A DNA stretch of 6,188 nucleotides from Pyramidobacter sp. (GCA_016286835.1 JAEEUD010000117.1:1-6188); one strand, 5' to 3'. Positions 1 through 4,666 are shown, counted from the first letter of the stretch. The notes: generated from the sequence alone by a model not told the origin. Numbers and translations are program-made.

Positions 1-2
1 TC

Positions 3-284
3 AACTTCCTCATCCCCTCCGGCTCCGGCCAGGCTGCGGCGACCATGCCGATCATGGCCCCGCTGGCCGACATGCTCGGCATCACGCGCCAGGTGGCCTG
101 CCTTGCCTTCCAGTTCGGCGACGGCCTCTCCAACATCCTCTGGCCCACGGCCGGCATCGTCATCATCTGCGGCCTCGGCGACATCCCCTACGACCGCTGG
201 CTGAAGTGGTTCGGCAAACTGTTCCTCATCCTGCTCCTCGCCCAGATGGCGCTGCTCCAGGCAGCGATCGTGATCGGGCTGTAA
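3..284 (+). CDS. YfcC/DcuC-family membrane carrier, C-terminal 93 residues (5'-truncated by window edge)
   Basis: This is the tail of an integral membrane transporter; the start lies upstream of the window and the first two bases belong to a split codon. The visible part begins NFLIPSGSGQAA and continues through TMPIMAPLADMLGITRQ and AFQFGDGLSN to ILWPTAG. These are the conserved C-terminal blocks I associate with YfcC-like members of the DcuC superfamily (C4-dicarboxylate anaerobic carrier-like). The serine/glycine-rich SGSG loop and the GDGLSN-to-WPT segment are probably re-entrant or substrate-binding regions, by family analogy. A hydrophobic stretch at about visible residues 45-57 and a last helix at about 71-92 follow, and the protein ends IVIGL. 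The substrate cannot be read from this fragment: dicarboxylates, amino acids or peptides are possible. A strong terminator 15 bp downstream makes it the last gene of its transcript. Family call fairly sure, substrate unknown. Confidence 0.85.
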   Translation, partial: NFLIPSGSGQAAATMPIMAPLADMLGITRQVACLAFQFGDGLSNILWPTAGIVIICGLGDIPYDRWLKWFGKLFLILLLAQMALLQAAIVIGL

Positions 285-299
285 AGATCCGCCTATCGC

Positions 300-338
300 A
301 AACCCGGCTTCGGCGTACTGTCCGAAGCCGGGTTTTTT
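300..338 (+). terminator. Intrinsic terminator after the YfcC-like gene
   Basis: A perfect 14 bp stem pairs 300-313 (AAACCCGGCTTCGG) with 322-335 around an 8 nt loop, and runs into six T at 333-338. It ends the carrier transcript and insulates the bicupin promoter that starts about 25 bp later. Confidence 0.93.
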
Positions 339-363
339 GAATGGCTTTTTTTGATTTTTGCTC

Positions 364-392
364 TTGCAACGCGGCGCTAAAAGAAGTATACT
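364..392 (+). promoter_or_regulatory. Sigma70-type promoter of the bicupin gene
   Basis: The -35 box is TTGCAA (364-369) and the -10 box is TATACT (387-392), separated by the optimal 17 bp. Transcription would start near 399, giving a leader of about 40 nt. The -10 lies inside a palindrome, annotated separately. With the perfect Shine-Dalgarno downstream, this looks like a strongly expressed unit. Confidence 0.75.
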
Positions 393-402
393 TTAAGCGC
401 CG
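372..402. promoter_or_regulatory. Inverted repeat over the bicupin -10 box, candidate operator
   Basis: CGGCGCT (372-378) is repeated inverted as AGCGCCG (396-402). Inside it lies the perfect 10 bp palindrome AAGTATACTT (384-393), which contains the -10 box. The two dyads have slightly different centres (387 and 388.5). The repeat spans the -10 and the presumed start point, so a DNA-binding regulator is more likely than an RNA hairpin. That is inference; no regulator gene is in the window. Confidence 0.4.
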
Positions 403-423
403 TAAAGGCGGTTTTAATTTTTT

Positions 424-431
424 AAGGAGGT
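424..431 (+). promoter_or_regulatory. Ribosome binding site of the bicupin gene
   Basis: AAGGAGGT matches the anti-Shine-Dalgarno at all eight bases and sits 7 nt before the ATG at 439, fixing that start. Confidence 0.9.
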
Positions 432-438
432 CTGGAAC

Positions 439-1344
439 ATGAATAAAAGTATTGTTGCGTTTGCGCTTGCAGCTTCCGTGCTCGTCGCCGGAGCCGCGTT
501 CGCCGAGGTCGAGCTGAAGCCCCAGAAGCACGGTCAGTGCTACACGGCCGAGCAGCTGTTCACGAAAGACGTTGAAGGCGCCGGCGGCGGCCAGGGCACG
601 CTGCACGGTCAGTTTGCGTTCCGCCGCGAGCAGGCGCTTCCGGAAGACGCCATCAAGGAGATCGGCTGGATGACGCTGAAGCCCGGCGCATATATCGGTC
701 TGCATAAGCATGCGGACAACGAGGACGCCTACCTGATCATCTCCGGCAAGGGCGTTTTCACTGACGGCGACGGCAACGCCTGGGTCGTCGGCCCCGGCGA
801 CATGACGCTCGCCCGCCCCGGTCAGGCTCACGGCCTCGCCAATCTGTACAAGGAAGACCTCGTGTTCCTTGACATCATCGCCAAGAACGATAAGGCCGAC
901 ATCGCATCGATGGTCAAGAATCCTACGCCTCAGTGCTTCACGCTGGGCAAGCTGTTTGAGAAGAACGTCGAGAAGGCCGGCGGCGGCAAGGGCACGCTGT
1001 TTGGCAAGTTCGCGTTCCGCCGCGAAAAGGCGACCGAGGATCAGGCGATCAAGGAGATCGGCCGCATGACGCTGAAGAAGGGCGACGCGATCGGTCTGCA
1101 TCCCCATGTCGACAACGAAGACACCTACATCATCATTGCCGGTAAGGGCGTCTTCACCGGCTCGGACGGCAAGGACATCGAGGTCGGCCCCATGGCCGTC
1201 ACCATCGCCGGCCCCGGCGAGAAGCACGCGCTGCGCAACGACAGCGACGCCGACCTGGTCTTCATCGACCTGATCGCCAAGAACAACGCCAACCCCGCTG
1301 CCGCGCAGAAGTTCCAGAGAGTTCCCGTCACGACCGCGAAATAA
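439..1344 (+). CDS. Secreted bicupin (two tandem cupin domains), function unknown
   Basis: A 301-residue exported protein. Residues 1-22 form a Sec signal peptide: lysine at 3, a hydrophobic core, and AFA before the likely cut at residue 22. Two cupin barrels follow. Barrel 1 (about 33-150) has the metal-ligand pattern H89, H91, E95 with H131; barrel 2 (about 165-282) has H221, H223, E227 with H263. Both therefore keep a full 3-His-1-Glu site of the kind that normally binds Mn, Fe, Ni or Zn. The halves align without a gap at an offset of 132 residues, about 62% identical by my count (73/118). Cupins range from dioxygenases and isomerases to sugar-binding proteins, so a cell-envelope or periplasmic location is supported but no reaction can be assigned. 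Strong promoter, perfect ribosome site and own terminator indicate a monocistronic, well-expressed gene. The domain call is firm. Confidence 0.93.
   Translation: MNKSIVAFALAASVLVAGAAFAEVELKPQKHGQCYTAEQLFTKDVEGAGGGQGTLHGQFAFRREQALPEDAIKEIGWMTLKPGAYIGLHKHADNEDAYLIISGKGVFTDGDGNAWVVGPGDMTLARPGQAHGLANLYKEDLVFLDIIAKNDKADIASMVKNPTPQCFTLGKLFEKNVEKAGGGKGTLFGKFAFRREKATEDQAIKEIGRMTLKKGDAIGLHPHVDNEDTYIIIAGKGVFTGSDGKDIEVGPMAVTIAGPGEKHALRNDSDADLVFIDLIAKNNANPAAAQKFQRVPVTTAK
535..1284 (+). repeat. Intragenic tandem duplication of the cupin domain
   Basis: Codons 33-150 (535-888) and 165-282 (931-1284) encode the same domain at a constant spacing of 396 bp. Nucleotide identity is also high locally, for example around the shared GGCGGC / GGCACGCTG and TTCCGCCGCGA segments. 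The duplication is old enough that about 38% of residues differ, yet no insertion or deletion has accumulated between the copies. Confidence 0.9.
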
Positions 1345-1382
1345 GAGTTCCGTGACGCGCTGAGTTTTTTGCGCAAGAGTTT

Positions 1383-1425
1383 GCCGCCGTCTGCCGTATT
1401 TTATCGGCAGACGGCGGCTCTTTTT
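1383..1425 (+). terminator. Intrinsic terminator after the bicupin gene
   Basis: A perfect 14 bp stem pairs GCCGCCGTCTGCCG (1383-1396) with 1405-1418 around the loop TATTTTAT, followed by TCTTTTT. It starts 38 bp after the stop codon. Confidence 0.93.
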
Positions 1426-1653
1426 GTGCGAGAGCACTCATGCAGTTTCACATGGCAGTAATGACGTCGTTAAAATCCAGACTGTTTCTCCAATAAAACG
1501 CTCATATCCCTTAGGGGCGAGTCCATGTATCCGCCCGGCGTTCGATGCAATGCTGCAATCGGCGTCGGGCGGCCACGCTGGGCCGCCCCTGCATCTATGC
1601 ACATGCATAACGCAAATATCATCGGACTCTGCTCCGCTGTTTTAAAAACAATC
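1426..1653. other. Non-coding spacer between the bicupin and DUF362 genes
   Basis: I see no credible gene on either strand in this stretch: the open frames here lack ribosome sites and have no recognisable protein. Contents in order: an imperfect palindrome TAATGACGTCGTTA (1459-1472), the GC-rich inverted-repeat element (1511-1592), a palindrome ATGCACATGCAT (1597-1608), and an AT-rich palindrome TGTTTTAAAAACA (1638-1650) just upstream of the next promoter. Apart from the GC-rich element the stretch is visibly poorer in GC than the flanking genes. Confidence 0.6.
1511..1592. repeat. GC-rich inverted-repeat element, possible dispersed REP/MITE-like unit
   Basis: The ends are inverted repeats, AGGGGCG (1513-1519) and CGCCCCT (1584-1590). 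Two inner hairpins share the outer arms: GGGCG (1515-1519) with CGCCC (1532-1536), and a perfect 8 bp stem GGGCGGCC (1567-1574) with GGCCGCCC (1581-1588). The GC-rich block stands out in an AT-richer spacer. It resembles, from memory, the GGGGCG-type palindromic units scattered between genes in many gut anaerobes. Only one copy lies in this window, so dispersal is not shown here. No T-run follows the last hairpin, so it is not a terminator. Confidence 0.5.
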
Positions 1654-1684
1654 TTGACTTCGACCGCGCTCAAAGGGGTAGAAT
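1654..1684 (+). promoter_or_regulatory. Probable promoter of the DUF362 gene
   Basis: TTGACT (1654-1659) and TAGAAT (1679-1684) match 5/6 each to the sigma70 boxes, but the 19 bp spacer is longer than ideal. An AT-rich palindrome (1638-1650) lies directly upstream and could act as an UP element or an activator site. The predicted leader is about 28 nt. Confidence 0.5.
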
Positions 1685-1702
1685 CATGACAGAATTTCGT
1701 TT

Positions 1703-1709
1703 GAAGGAG
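1703..1709 (+). promoter_or_regulatory. Ribosome binding site of the DUF362 gene
   Basis: GAAGGAG lies 9 nt before the ATG at 1719 and supports this start over internal ATGs; the signal sequence begins at this ATG. Confidence 0.8.
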
Positions 1710-1718
1710 TGAGCGGTT

Positions 1719-2642
1719 ATGAAAAAGTTTCGTCTGATCCTTTCTGTTGCCCTTCTGGCGCTGGCTTCGTGTGCGTTCGCCGATGTGCCGAAGGTGTACA
1801 TGACAAAGAACATCACGCCCGCCGGGCTGGTCGCCGTGTACAGGGCGATGAACTGGAAGCCCGTGGGCAAAGTCGGCGTCAAGCTGAGCACGGGCGAACC
1901 GCCGGCAAGCAACTATCTGCGCCCGGCGCTGGTGAAGGACGTGGTGCAGCTGGTGAACGGCACGATCGTGGAGTGCAACACGGCCTACGGCGGTGCCCGA
2001 AGCAACGCGGAGAGCCACATGAAGGTCGCTGAAGAGCACGGCTTCACGGCGATCGCCCCGGTCGACATCCAGGACGCGAAGGGCGAGACGGTGCTGCCCG
2101 TGAAAGGCGGCCAGAGGCTGAAGGAGAACTATGTCGGCGCCAGCTTCAACGATTACGGCTCGTATCTGGTGCTGAGCCATTTCAAGGGGCACGCGATGGC
2201 CGGCTACGGCGGCGCGATCAAGAACATCAGCATCGGTATGGCCTCGTCGTCGGGCAAGCTGTGGATCCACACAGGCGGGATCAGCCGTTCGAGCTGGGGC
2301 GGCGGCACGCACGACGCCTTTCTCGAGGCCATGGCCGACGCCGCCAAGGCAGTCTCCGACGCGCGGTCCGGCCGCATGGCCTATATCAACGTGATGAACC
2401 GCCTGTCGGTCGACTGCGACTGCGACGGAACGCCCGACGAGCCCGACATGCACGACATCGGCGTGCTGGCCTCGACCGATCCCGTGGCGCTGGATCAGGC
2501 CTGCCTCGATCTGGTCTGGAAAGCGCCGGACAGCGCCAAGCTGAAGGAGCGCGTCACGTCGCGCAACGGCTTCCACACGCTTGAAGCCGCCGATAAAGTC
2601 GGCCTCGGCAGCCGCAAGTACGAGCTGGTCGTGATCGACTGA
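1719..2642 (+). CDS. Exported DUF362-domain protein
   Basis: A 307-residue protein that I recognise as DUF362 (PF04015-like) from its C-terminal block HDIGVLASTDPVALDQA (245-261), the GGAIKN segment (164-169) and the SSGKLWIH region (177-184). Residues 1-21 form an export signal (MKKFRLILSVALLALAS then CAFA). LASC at 15-18 fits a lipobox, so it could be a lipoprotein anchored at C18; cleavage by signal peptidase I after AFA is the alternative. A short cysteine pair CDCD (233-236) lies just before the DIG motif, where related proteins often have cysteines. C86 and C262 are the other cysteines of the mature chain. The ferredoxin-type 4Fe-4S module fused to many DUF362 proteins is absent. The biochemical role is unknown; a redox or metal-linked role is only family association. 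The gene has its own promoter and converges on the reductase gene. Confidence 0.88.
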   Translation: MKKFRLILSVALLALASCAFADVPKVYMTKNITPAGLVAVYRAMNWKPVGKVGVKLSTGEPPASNYLRPALVKDVVQLVNGTIVECNTAYGGARSNAESHMKVAEEHGFTAIAPVDIQDAKGETVLPVKGGQRLKENYVGASFNDYGSYLVLSHFKGHAMAGYGGAIKNISIGMASSSGKLWIHTGGISRSSWGGGTHDAFLEAMADAAKAVSDARSGRMAYINVMNRLSVDCDCDGTPDEPDMHDIGVLASTDPVALDQACLDLVWKAPDSAKLKERVTSRNGFHTLEAADKVGLGSRKYELVVID

Positions 2643-2672
2643 TCCGGGCTCCGCGCCGGCGTTTTCGCCAGG

Positions 2673-2688
2673 CGTTTCACGTGGAACA
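2673..2688. promoter_or_regulatory. parS-like 16 bp palindrome, site 1 (candidate ParB-binding site)
   Basis: CGTTTCACGTGGAACA matches 14 of 16 bases of the widely conserved parS sequence TGTTTCACGTGAAACA, including the whole central TTTCACGTG core. It lies between convergent genes, upstream of the shared terminator hairpin. By hand estimate, a match this good to a fixed 16-mer is expected about 0.002 times in a window this size with equal base use. The window has no parA or parB gene, so function is inferred only from sequence. Confidence 0.45.
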
Positions 2689-2697
2689 CGACATGAA

Positions 2698-2743
2698 AAA
2701 CGGCTTCACGCTCCGGTAATTTTCCGGGAGCGTGAAGCCGTTT
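2698..2743. terminator. Bidirectional terminator between convergent DUF362 and reductase genes
   Basis: A perfect 17 bp stem pairs 2698-2714 with 2727-2743 around a 12 nt loop. On the plus strand it ends in TTTCCTTTG, a weak U-tract. On the minus strand it ends in five T (complement of 2696-2700). It therefore serves the reductase transcript best and the DUF362 transcript adequately. Confidence 0.88.
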
Positions 2744-2747
2744 CCTT

Positions 2748-2763
2748 TGTCCCATGTGGAACA
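2748..2763. promoter_or_regulatory. parS-like 16 bp palindrome, site 2 (weaker)
   Basis: TGTCCCATGTGGAACA matches the standard parS at 12 of 16 bases, and the symmetric variant TGTTCCACGTGGAACA at 14 of 16. Its right half GTGGAACA is identical to that of site 1, whose centre is 75 bp away. The match to standard parS alone would not be convincing; the nearby stronger copy is the reason to list it. Confidence 0.3.
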
Positions 2764-2771
2764 AAAAACGA

Positions 2772-3434
2772 TTACTGATTGAGCTCACCCGCTTTATGCA
2801 CAAGCCGCGCGCCCAGCTCGAACGCGTTTTGCAGGTCGACGGGGAACTGCTCCTCGCGGTGTTTTGCCTTGTGCGCGCCGTCGAACAGGGTCACGTCGTA
2901 GCGCGAATAATCGGTGAACTGCATCGTGTCGCAGCTGTACAGCGTCTCGCTGTAGCCGAAGAGCAGTTCAAGCGCGCCGGCATTGGGCGACAGGAGCACG
3001 GGATAGTTGACTTTCTCCATCATTTCTGTCGGGCAGTTCATCGTGTAGATCATCGCCGTGGGCACGGTCTTTTTGAGGATGCGGCGCCCCTCGGTCTTGT
3101 AGGCCAGCACGGGGAACAGCAGACGCTCCAGGAACGAGCGCGTCGGCCCGGTCGGGTAGCTGAAATACACCGGACTGCCGATGACGATCACGTCGGCGGC
3201 ACGCGCCTTTTCGAGCACAGGCGTGAGCGGGTCGCGAAACGCGCAGAGGCCGTTCGTGCGATTGCCCTTCACCTTGCAGGCAAAGCAGCTGACGCAGCCC
3301 TTGAAGGCCATGTCGTAGAGGTGGACGATCTCGGTCTCAGCGCCCGCTTCGGCCGCGCCTTTGGCGGCGCTTTCCAGCATCTTGTGCGTGTTCCAGTTTT
3401 TACGCGGACTTCCGTTGACAAATAAAGCTTTCAT
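2772..3434 (-). CDS. Flavodoxin-fold NAD(P)H-dependent reductase with Isf-like cysteine motif
   Basis: A 220-residue cytoplasmic protein of the NADPH-dependent FMN reductase / iron-sulfur flavoprotein superfamily. The N-terminus MKALFVNGSPRKNWNTHKML carries the first beta strand and the flavin-phosphate loop (NGSPRKNWNT, 7-16). DVIVIGSPVYFSYPTGPTRS (81-100) is the second conserved flavin-binding block. Between them C47, C50, C53 and C64 form C-x2-C-x2-C-x10-C, close to the cluster motif of iron-sulfur flavoproteins, so a 4Fe-4S cluster beside FMN is plausible. Such proteins move electrons in anaerobes, often in oxygen or stress defence; the substrate is unknown. The open frame continues far upstream, but this ATG is chosen because homology starts here, a G-rich ribosome site precedes it, and the extension would run antisense through lrgA and lrgB. 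It is monocistronic and divergent from lrgAB. Confidence 0.92.
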   Translation of the reverse strand: MKALFVNGSPRKNWNTHKMLESAAKGAAEAGAETEIVHLYDMAFKGCVSCFACKVKGNRTNGLCAFRDPLTPVLEKARAADVIVIGSPVYFSYPTGPTRSFLERLLFPVLAYKTEGRRILKKTVPTAMIYTMNCPTEMMEKVNYPVLLSPNAGALELLFGYSETLYSCDTMQFTDYSRYDVTLFDGAHKAKHREEQFPVDLQNAFELGARLVHKAGELNQ

Positions 3435-3442
3435 ACAAAATA

Positions 3443-3450
3443 CCCCCCCT
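3443..3450 (-). promoter_or_regulatory. Unusual G-run ribosome binding site of the reductase gene
   Basis: Read on the minus strand this is AGGGGGGG, 8 nt before the start codon. It replaces the usual AGGAGG with a run of seven G, so pairing to 16S rRNA should be weaker, and the run can slip. Confidence 0.6.
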
Positions 3451-3472
3451 GTGTTCATTGATATGCGGCATA

Positions 3473-3501
3473 AGTGTACCGTGACGGAGGCTATTTGACA
3501 A
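3473..3501 (-). promoter_or_regulatory. Probable promoter of the reductase gene
   Basis: On the minus strand TTGTCA (3501-3496) and TACACT (3478-3473) are spaced by 17 bp. Matches are 5/6 and 4/6 to the sigma70 boxes. The start point would fall near 3466, with a leader of about 30 nt. It is back-to-back with the lrgAB promoter. Confidence 0.5.
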
Positions 3502-3530
3502 GAATCGCTGTTTCTTTTTGTTCTGAAAAC

Positions 3531-3539
3531 TGCTATAAT
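3531..3539 (+). promoter_or_regulatory. Extended -10 promoter of lrgAB
   Basis: TGCTATAAT is a perfect -10 box (3534-3539) with the TGn extension. No good -35 lies 16-18 bp upstream; the TTGACA at 3495-3500 is 33 bp away and cannot pair with it. An extended -10 can work without a -35, so the promoter is likely but may need an activator. Transcription would start near 3546. Confidence 0.65.
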
Positions 3540-3548
3540 TCTTGAAAT

Positions 3549-3566
3549 TTCCGTCCGCAGACGGAA
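3549..3566 (+). promoter_or_regulatory. Stem-loop at the 5' end of the lrgAB leader
   Basis: TTCCGTC (3549-3555) pairs perfectly with GACGGAA (3560-3566) around the tetraloop CGCA. It would sit within a few bases of the predicted mRNA 5' end, where such hairpins can protect the transcript; as DNA it is also a dyad that a repressor could bind. Confidence 0.5.
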
Positions 3567-3596
3567 GCAATCATCGAAAGAGAGTGAGGCTGTATC

Positions 3597-3968
3597 ATGA
3601 AATTCCTGCGGCAATGCAGCGTCATCCTTGCGGCGACCGCCGCCGGCGAGCTGACGCGATATTTTATCCCTCTGCCGGTCCCGGCCAGCATTTACGGTCT
3701 CGTCTATCTGCTGCTCGCGCTGATCTTCAAGGTCGTGCGCGTGGAACAGGTGAAGGACGCCGGCGCGTTCCTGGTCGAGACGATGCCGGTGATGTTCATC
3801 GCCCCGGCGACGACGCTGATCGCCTACTGGGCGCAGATCAAAAGTTTCTTCGTGCCGTTCATGACGATCGTGCTCGTTTCCACGGTGGTCGTGCTGGGCC
3901 TGACAGGCAAGGCGACCGACCTGCTGATCGAGCGCCGGACCAAAAAAGGAGGCGCGCAGAATGGATAA
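3597..3968 (+). CDS. lrgA: CidA/LrgA family membrane protein
   Basis: A 123-residue protein of the CidA/LrgA family (PF03788-like), of normal family length. About four hydrophobic segments can be placed near residues 5-25, 30-47, 57-78 and 84-104, with a basic cytoplasmic tail (IERRTKKGG). The family signature is visible as IPLPVPASIYG (24-34) and ETMPVMFIAPA (61-71). In Staphylococcus these holin-like proteins, with LrgB/CidB, were linked to control of murein hydrolases; later work in Bacillus and Streptococcus ties the pair to pyruvate uptake. Which applies here cannot be read from sequence. The start follows a weak ribosome site (GAGG, 3586-3589, 7 nt spacing). The last 8 bases overlap lrgB, so the two are translationally coupled. 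I cannot tell CidA from LrgA, so the symbol is by convention. Confidence 0.92.
   Translation: MKFLRQCSVILAATAAGELTRYFIPLPVPASIYGLVYLLLALIFKVVRVEQVKDAGAFLVETMPVMFIAPATTLIAYWAQIKSFFVPFMTIVLVSTVVVLGLTGKATDLLIERRTKKGGAQNG
3946..3952 (+). promoter_or_regulatory. lrgB ribosome binding site inside lrgA
   Basis: AAGGAGG lies 8 nt before the lrgB ATG, within the last codons of lrgA. It is much stronger than the lrgA site, so lrgB may be made in equal or greater amount. Confidence 0.85.
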
Positions 3969-4653
3969 AGTCTTCGCCTCTTCGGCCACGCTGGGGGCCG
4001 TGTTCAGCCTCGGCGCGTTCTGGCTTGGCTGTGCGATCCAGAAGCGGTTCCGTCTGGCGATCCTCAATCCGCTGCTGATCGCCATGGCGATCGTGATCGC
4101 GACGCTGGTCATCTTCGACATCAAGCAGGAGTCGTACTACCAGAGCGCCAAATTCATCACCTGGTTCCTCAACCCGGCGACGGTGGCGCTGGCCATCCCT
4201 TTATATCAGAAACTCGACGAACTGAAAAAAAATCCTGCCGCGATCGCTTTCGGCCTGTGCGTGGGCGTGCTCTCCAGCCTCACGGGCATCCTCGTGATGG
4301 CGGTCCTGTTCGGCATCTCTCACGCCGAGTACGTGACGCTGCTGCCCAAGTCGATCACCACAGCCATCGGCATGGCGCTGTCGGGCGAGATGGGCGGCAA
4401 TCCGGCCATGACCATGGCGGCCATCTTCATCACAGGCCTGTTCGGCAACATCTTCGCCGAGCCGCTGTGCAAACTGTTCCGCGTGAAACACGCGATCTCG
4501 CGCGGGCTGGCGATCGGTGCGGCGTCGCACGCGATGGGCACTGCCAAAGCGATGCAGATGGGCGAAACGGAAGGCGCGATGAGCAGCCTGGCGATCGTCA
4601 TCTGCGGTCTGATCACCGTCGTCGGAGCGAACGTGTTCGCGTACCTGTACTGA
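3961..4653 (+). CDS. lrgB: LrgB/CidB family membrane protein
   Basis: A full-length 230-residue LrgB-family protein (PF04172-like), partner of the preceding LrgA-like protein in the inner membrane. Conserved blocks are FLNPATVALAIPLYQ (69-83), LLPKSITTAIGMALS (127-141), GGNPAMTMAAIFITG (145-159) and IGAASHAMGTAKAM (185-198), the last followed by MGETEGAMSSL (200-210). Several hydrophobic helices lie between them, including about 8-26, 36-53, 96-118, 150-168 and 207-229. It begins inside the end of lrgA (8 bp overlap). The pair is the whole operon, since a terminator follows 14 bp after the stop. Function follows the family: LrgAB/CidAB act in murein hydrolase control and in pyruvate or overflow-metabolite handling. 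Regulation by a LytSR-like system is known elsewhere, but no lytSR genes are in view. Confidence 0.95.
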   Translation: MDKVFASSATLGAVFSLGAFWLGCAIQKRFRLAILNPLLIAMAIVIATLVIFDIKQESYYQSAKFITWFLNPATVALAIPLYQKLDELKKNPAAIAFGLCVGVLSSLTGILVMAVLFGISHAEYVTLLPKSITTAIGMALSGEMGGNPAMTMAAIFITGLFGNIFAEPLCKLFRVKHAISRGLAIGAASHAMGTAKAMQMGETEGAMSSLAIVICGLITVVGANVFAYLY

Positions 4654-4666
4654 TCGATTTGCTTTG

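Noticed and set aside
396..423. Short hairpin CGCC-GTAAA-GGCG followed by T-rich sequence in the bicupin leader, possible attenuator
   Set aside because: The stem is only 4 bp and the T-stretch is interrupted; more simply part of the promoter dyad and an AT-rich leader.
226..1437. 403-codon open frame on the minus strand across the bicupin gene
   Set aside because: Shadow of a GC-rich gene: it runs antisense to a convincing cupin protein, crosses two terminators, has a low-complexity Arg/Ala/Val/Gly-rich translation with no recognisable domain, and mirrors the internal duplication of the real gene.
1444..1459. Third parS-like sequence AGTTTCACATGGCAGT
   Set aside because: Only the left half matches (10/16 overall) and symmetry is lost; expected by chance.
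1470..2576. 368-codon open frame on the minus strand across the DUF362 gene
   Set aside because: Antisense to a recognised family, His/Arg/Ala-rich translation without known motifs, and it would read through the spacer, the GC-rich repeat and the DUF362 promoter.
3733..3748. parS-like half site ending GTGGAACA inside lrgA
   Set aside because: 11/16 match, explained by codons for a normal conserved-length LrgA protein; not counted as a third site.
3435..4124. 230-residue N-terminal extension of the minus-strand reductase
   Set aside because: The extension is antisense to lrgA and lrgB and crosses both divergent promoters. Family homology begins exactly at the internal Met encoded at 3434-3432.
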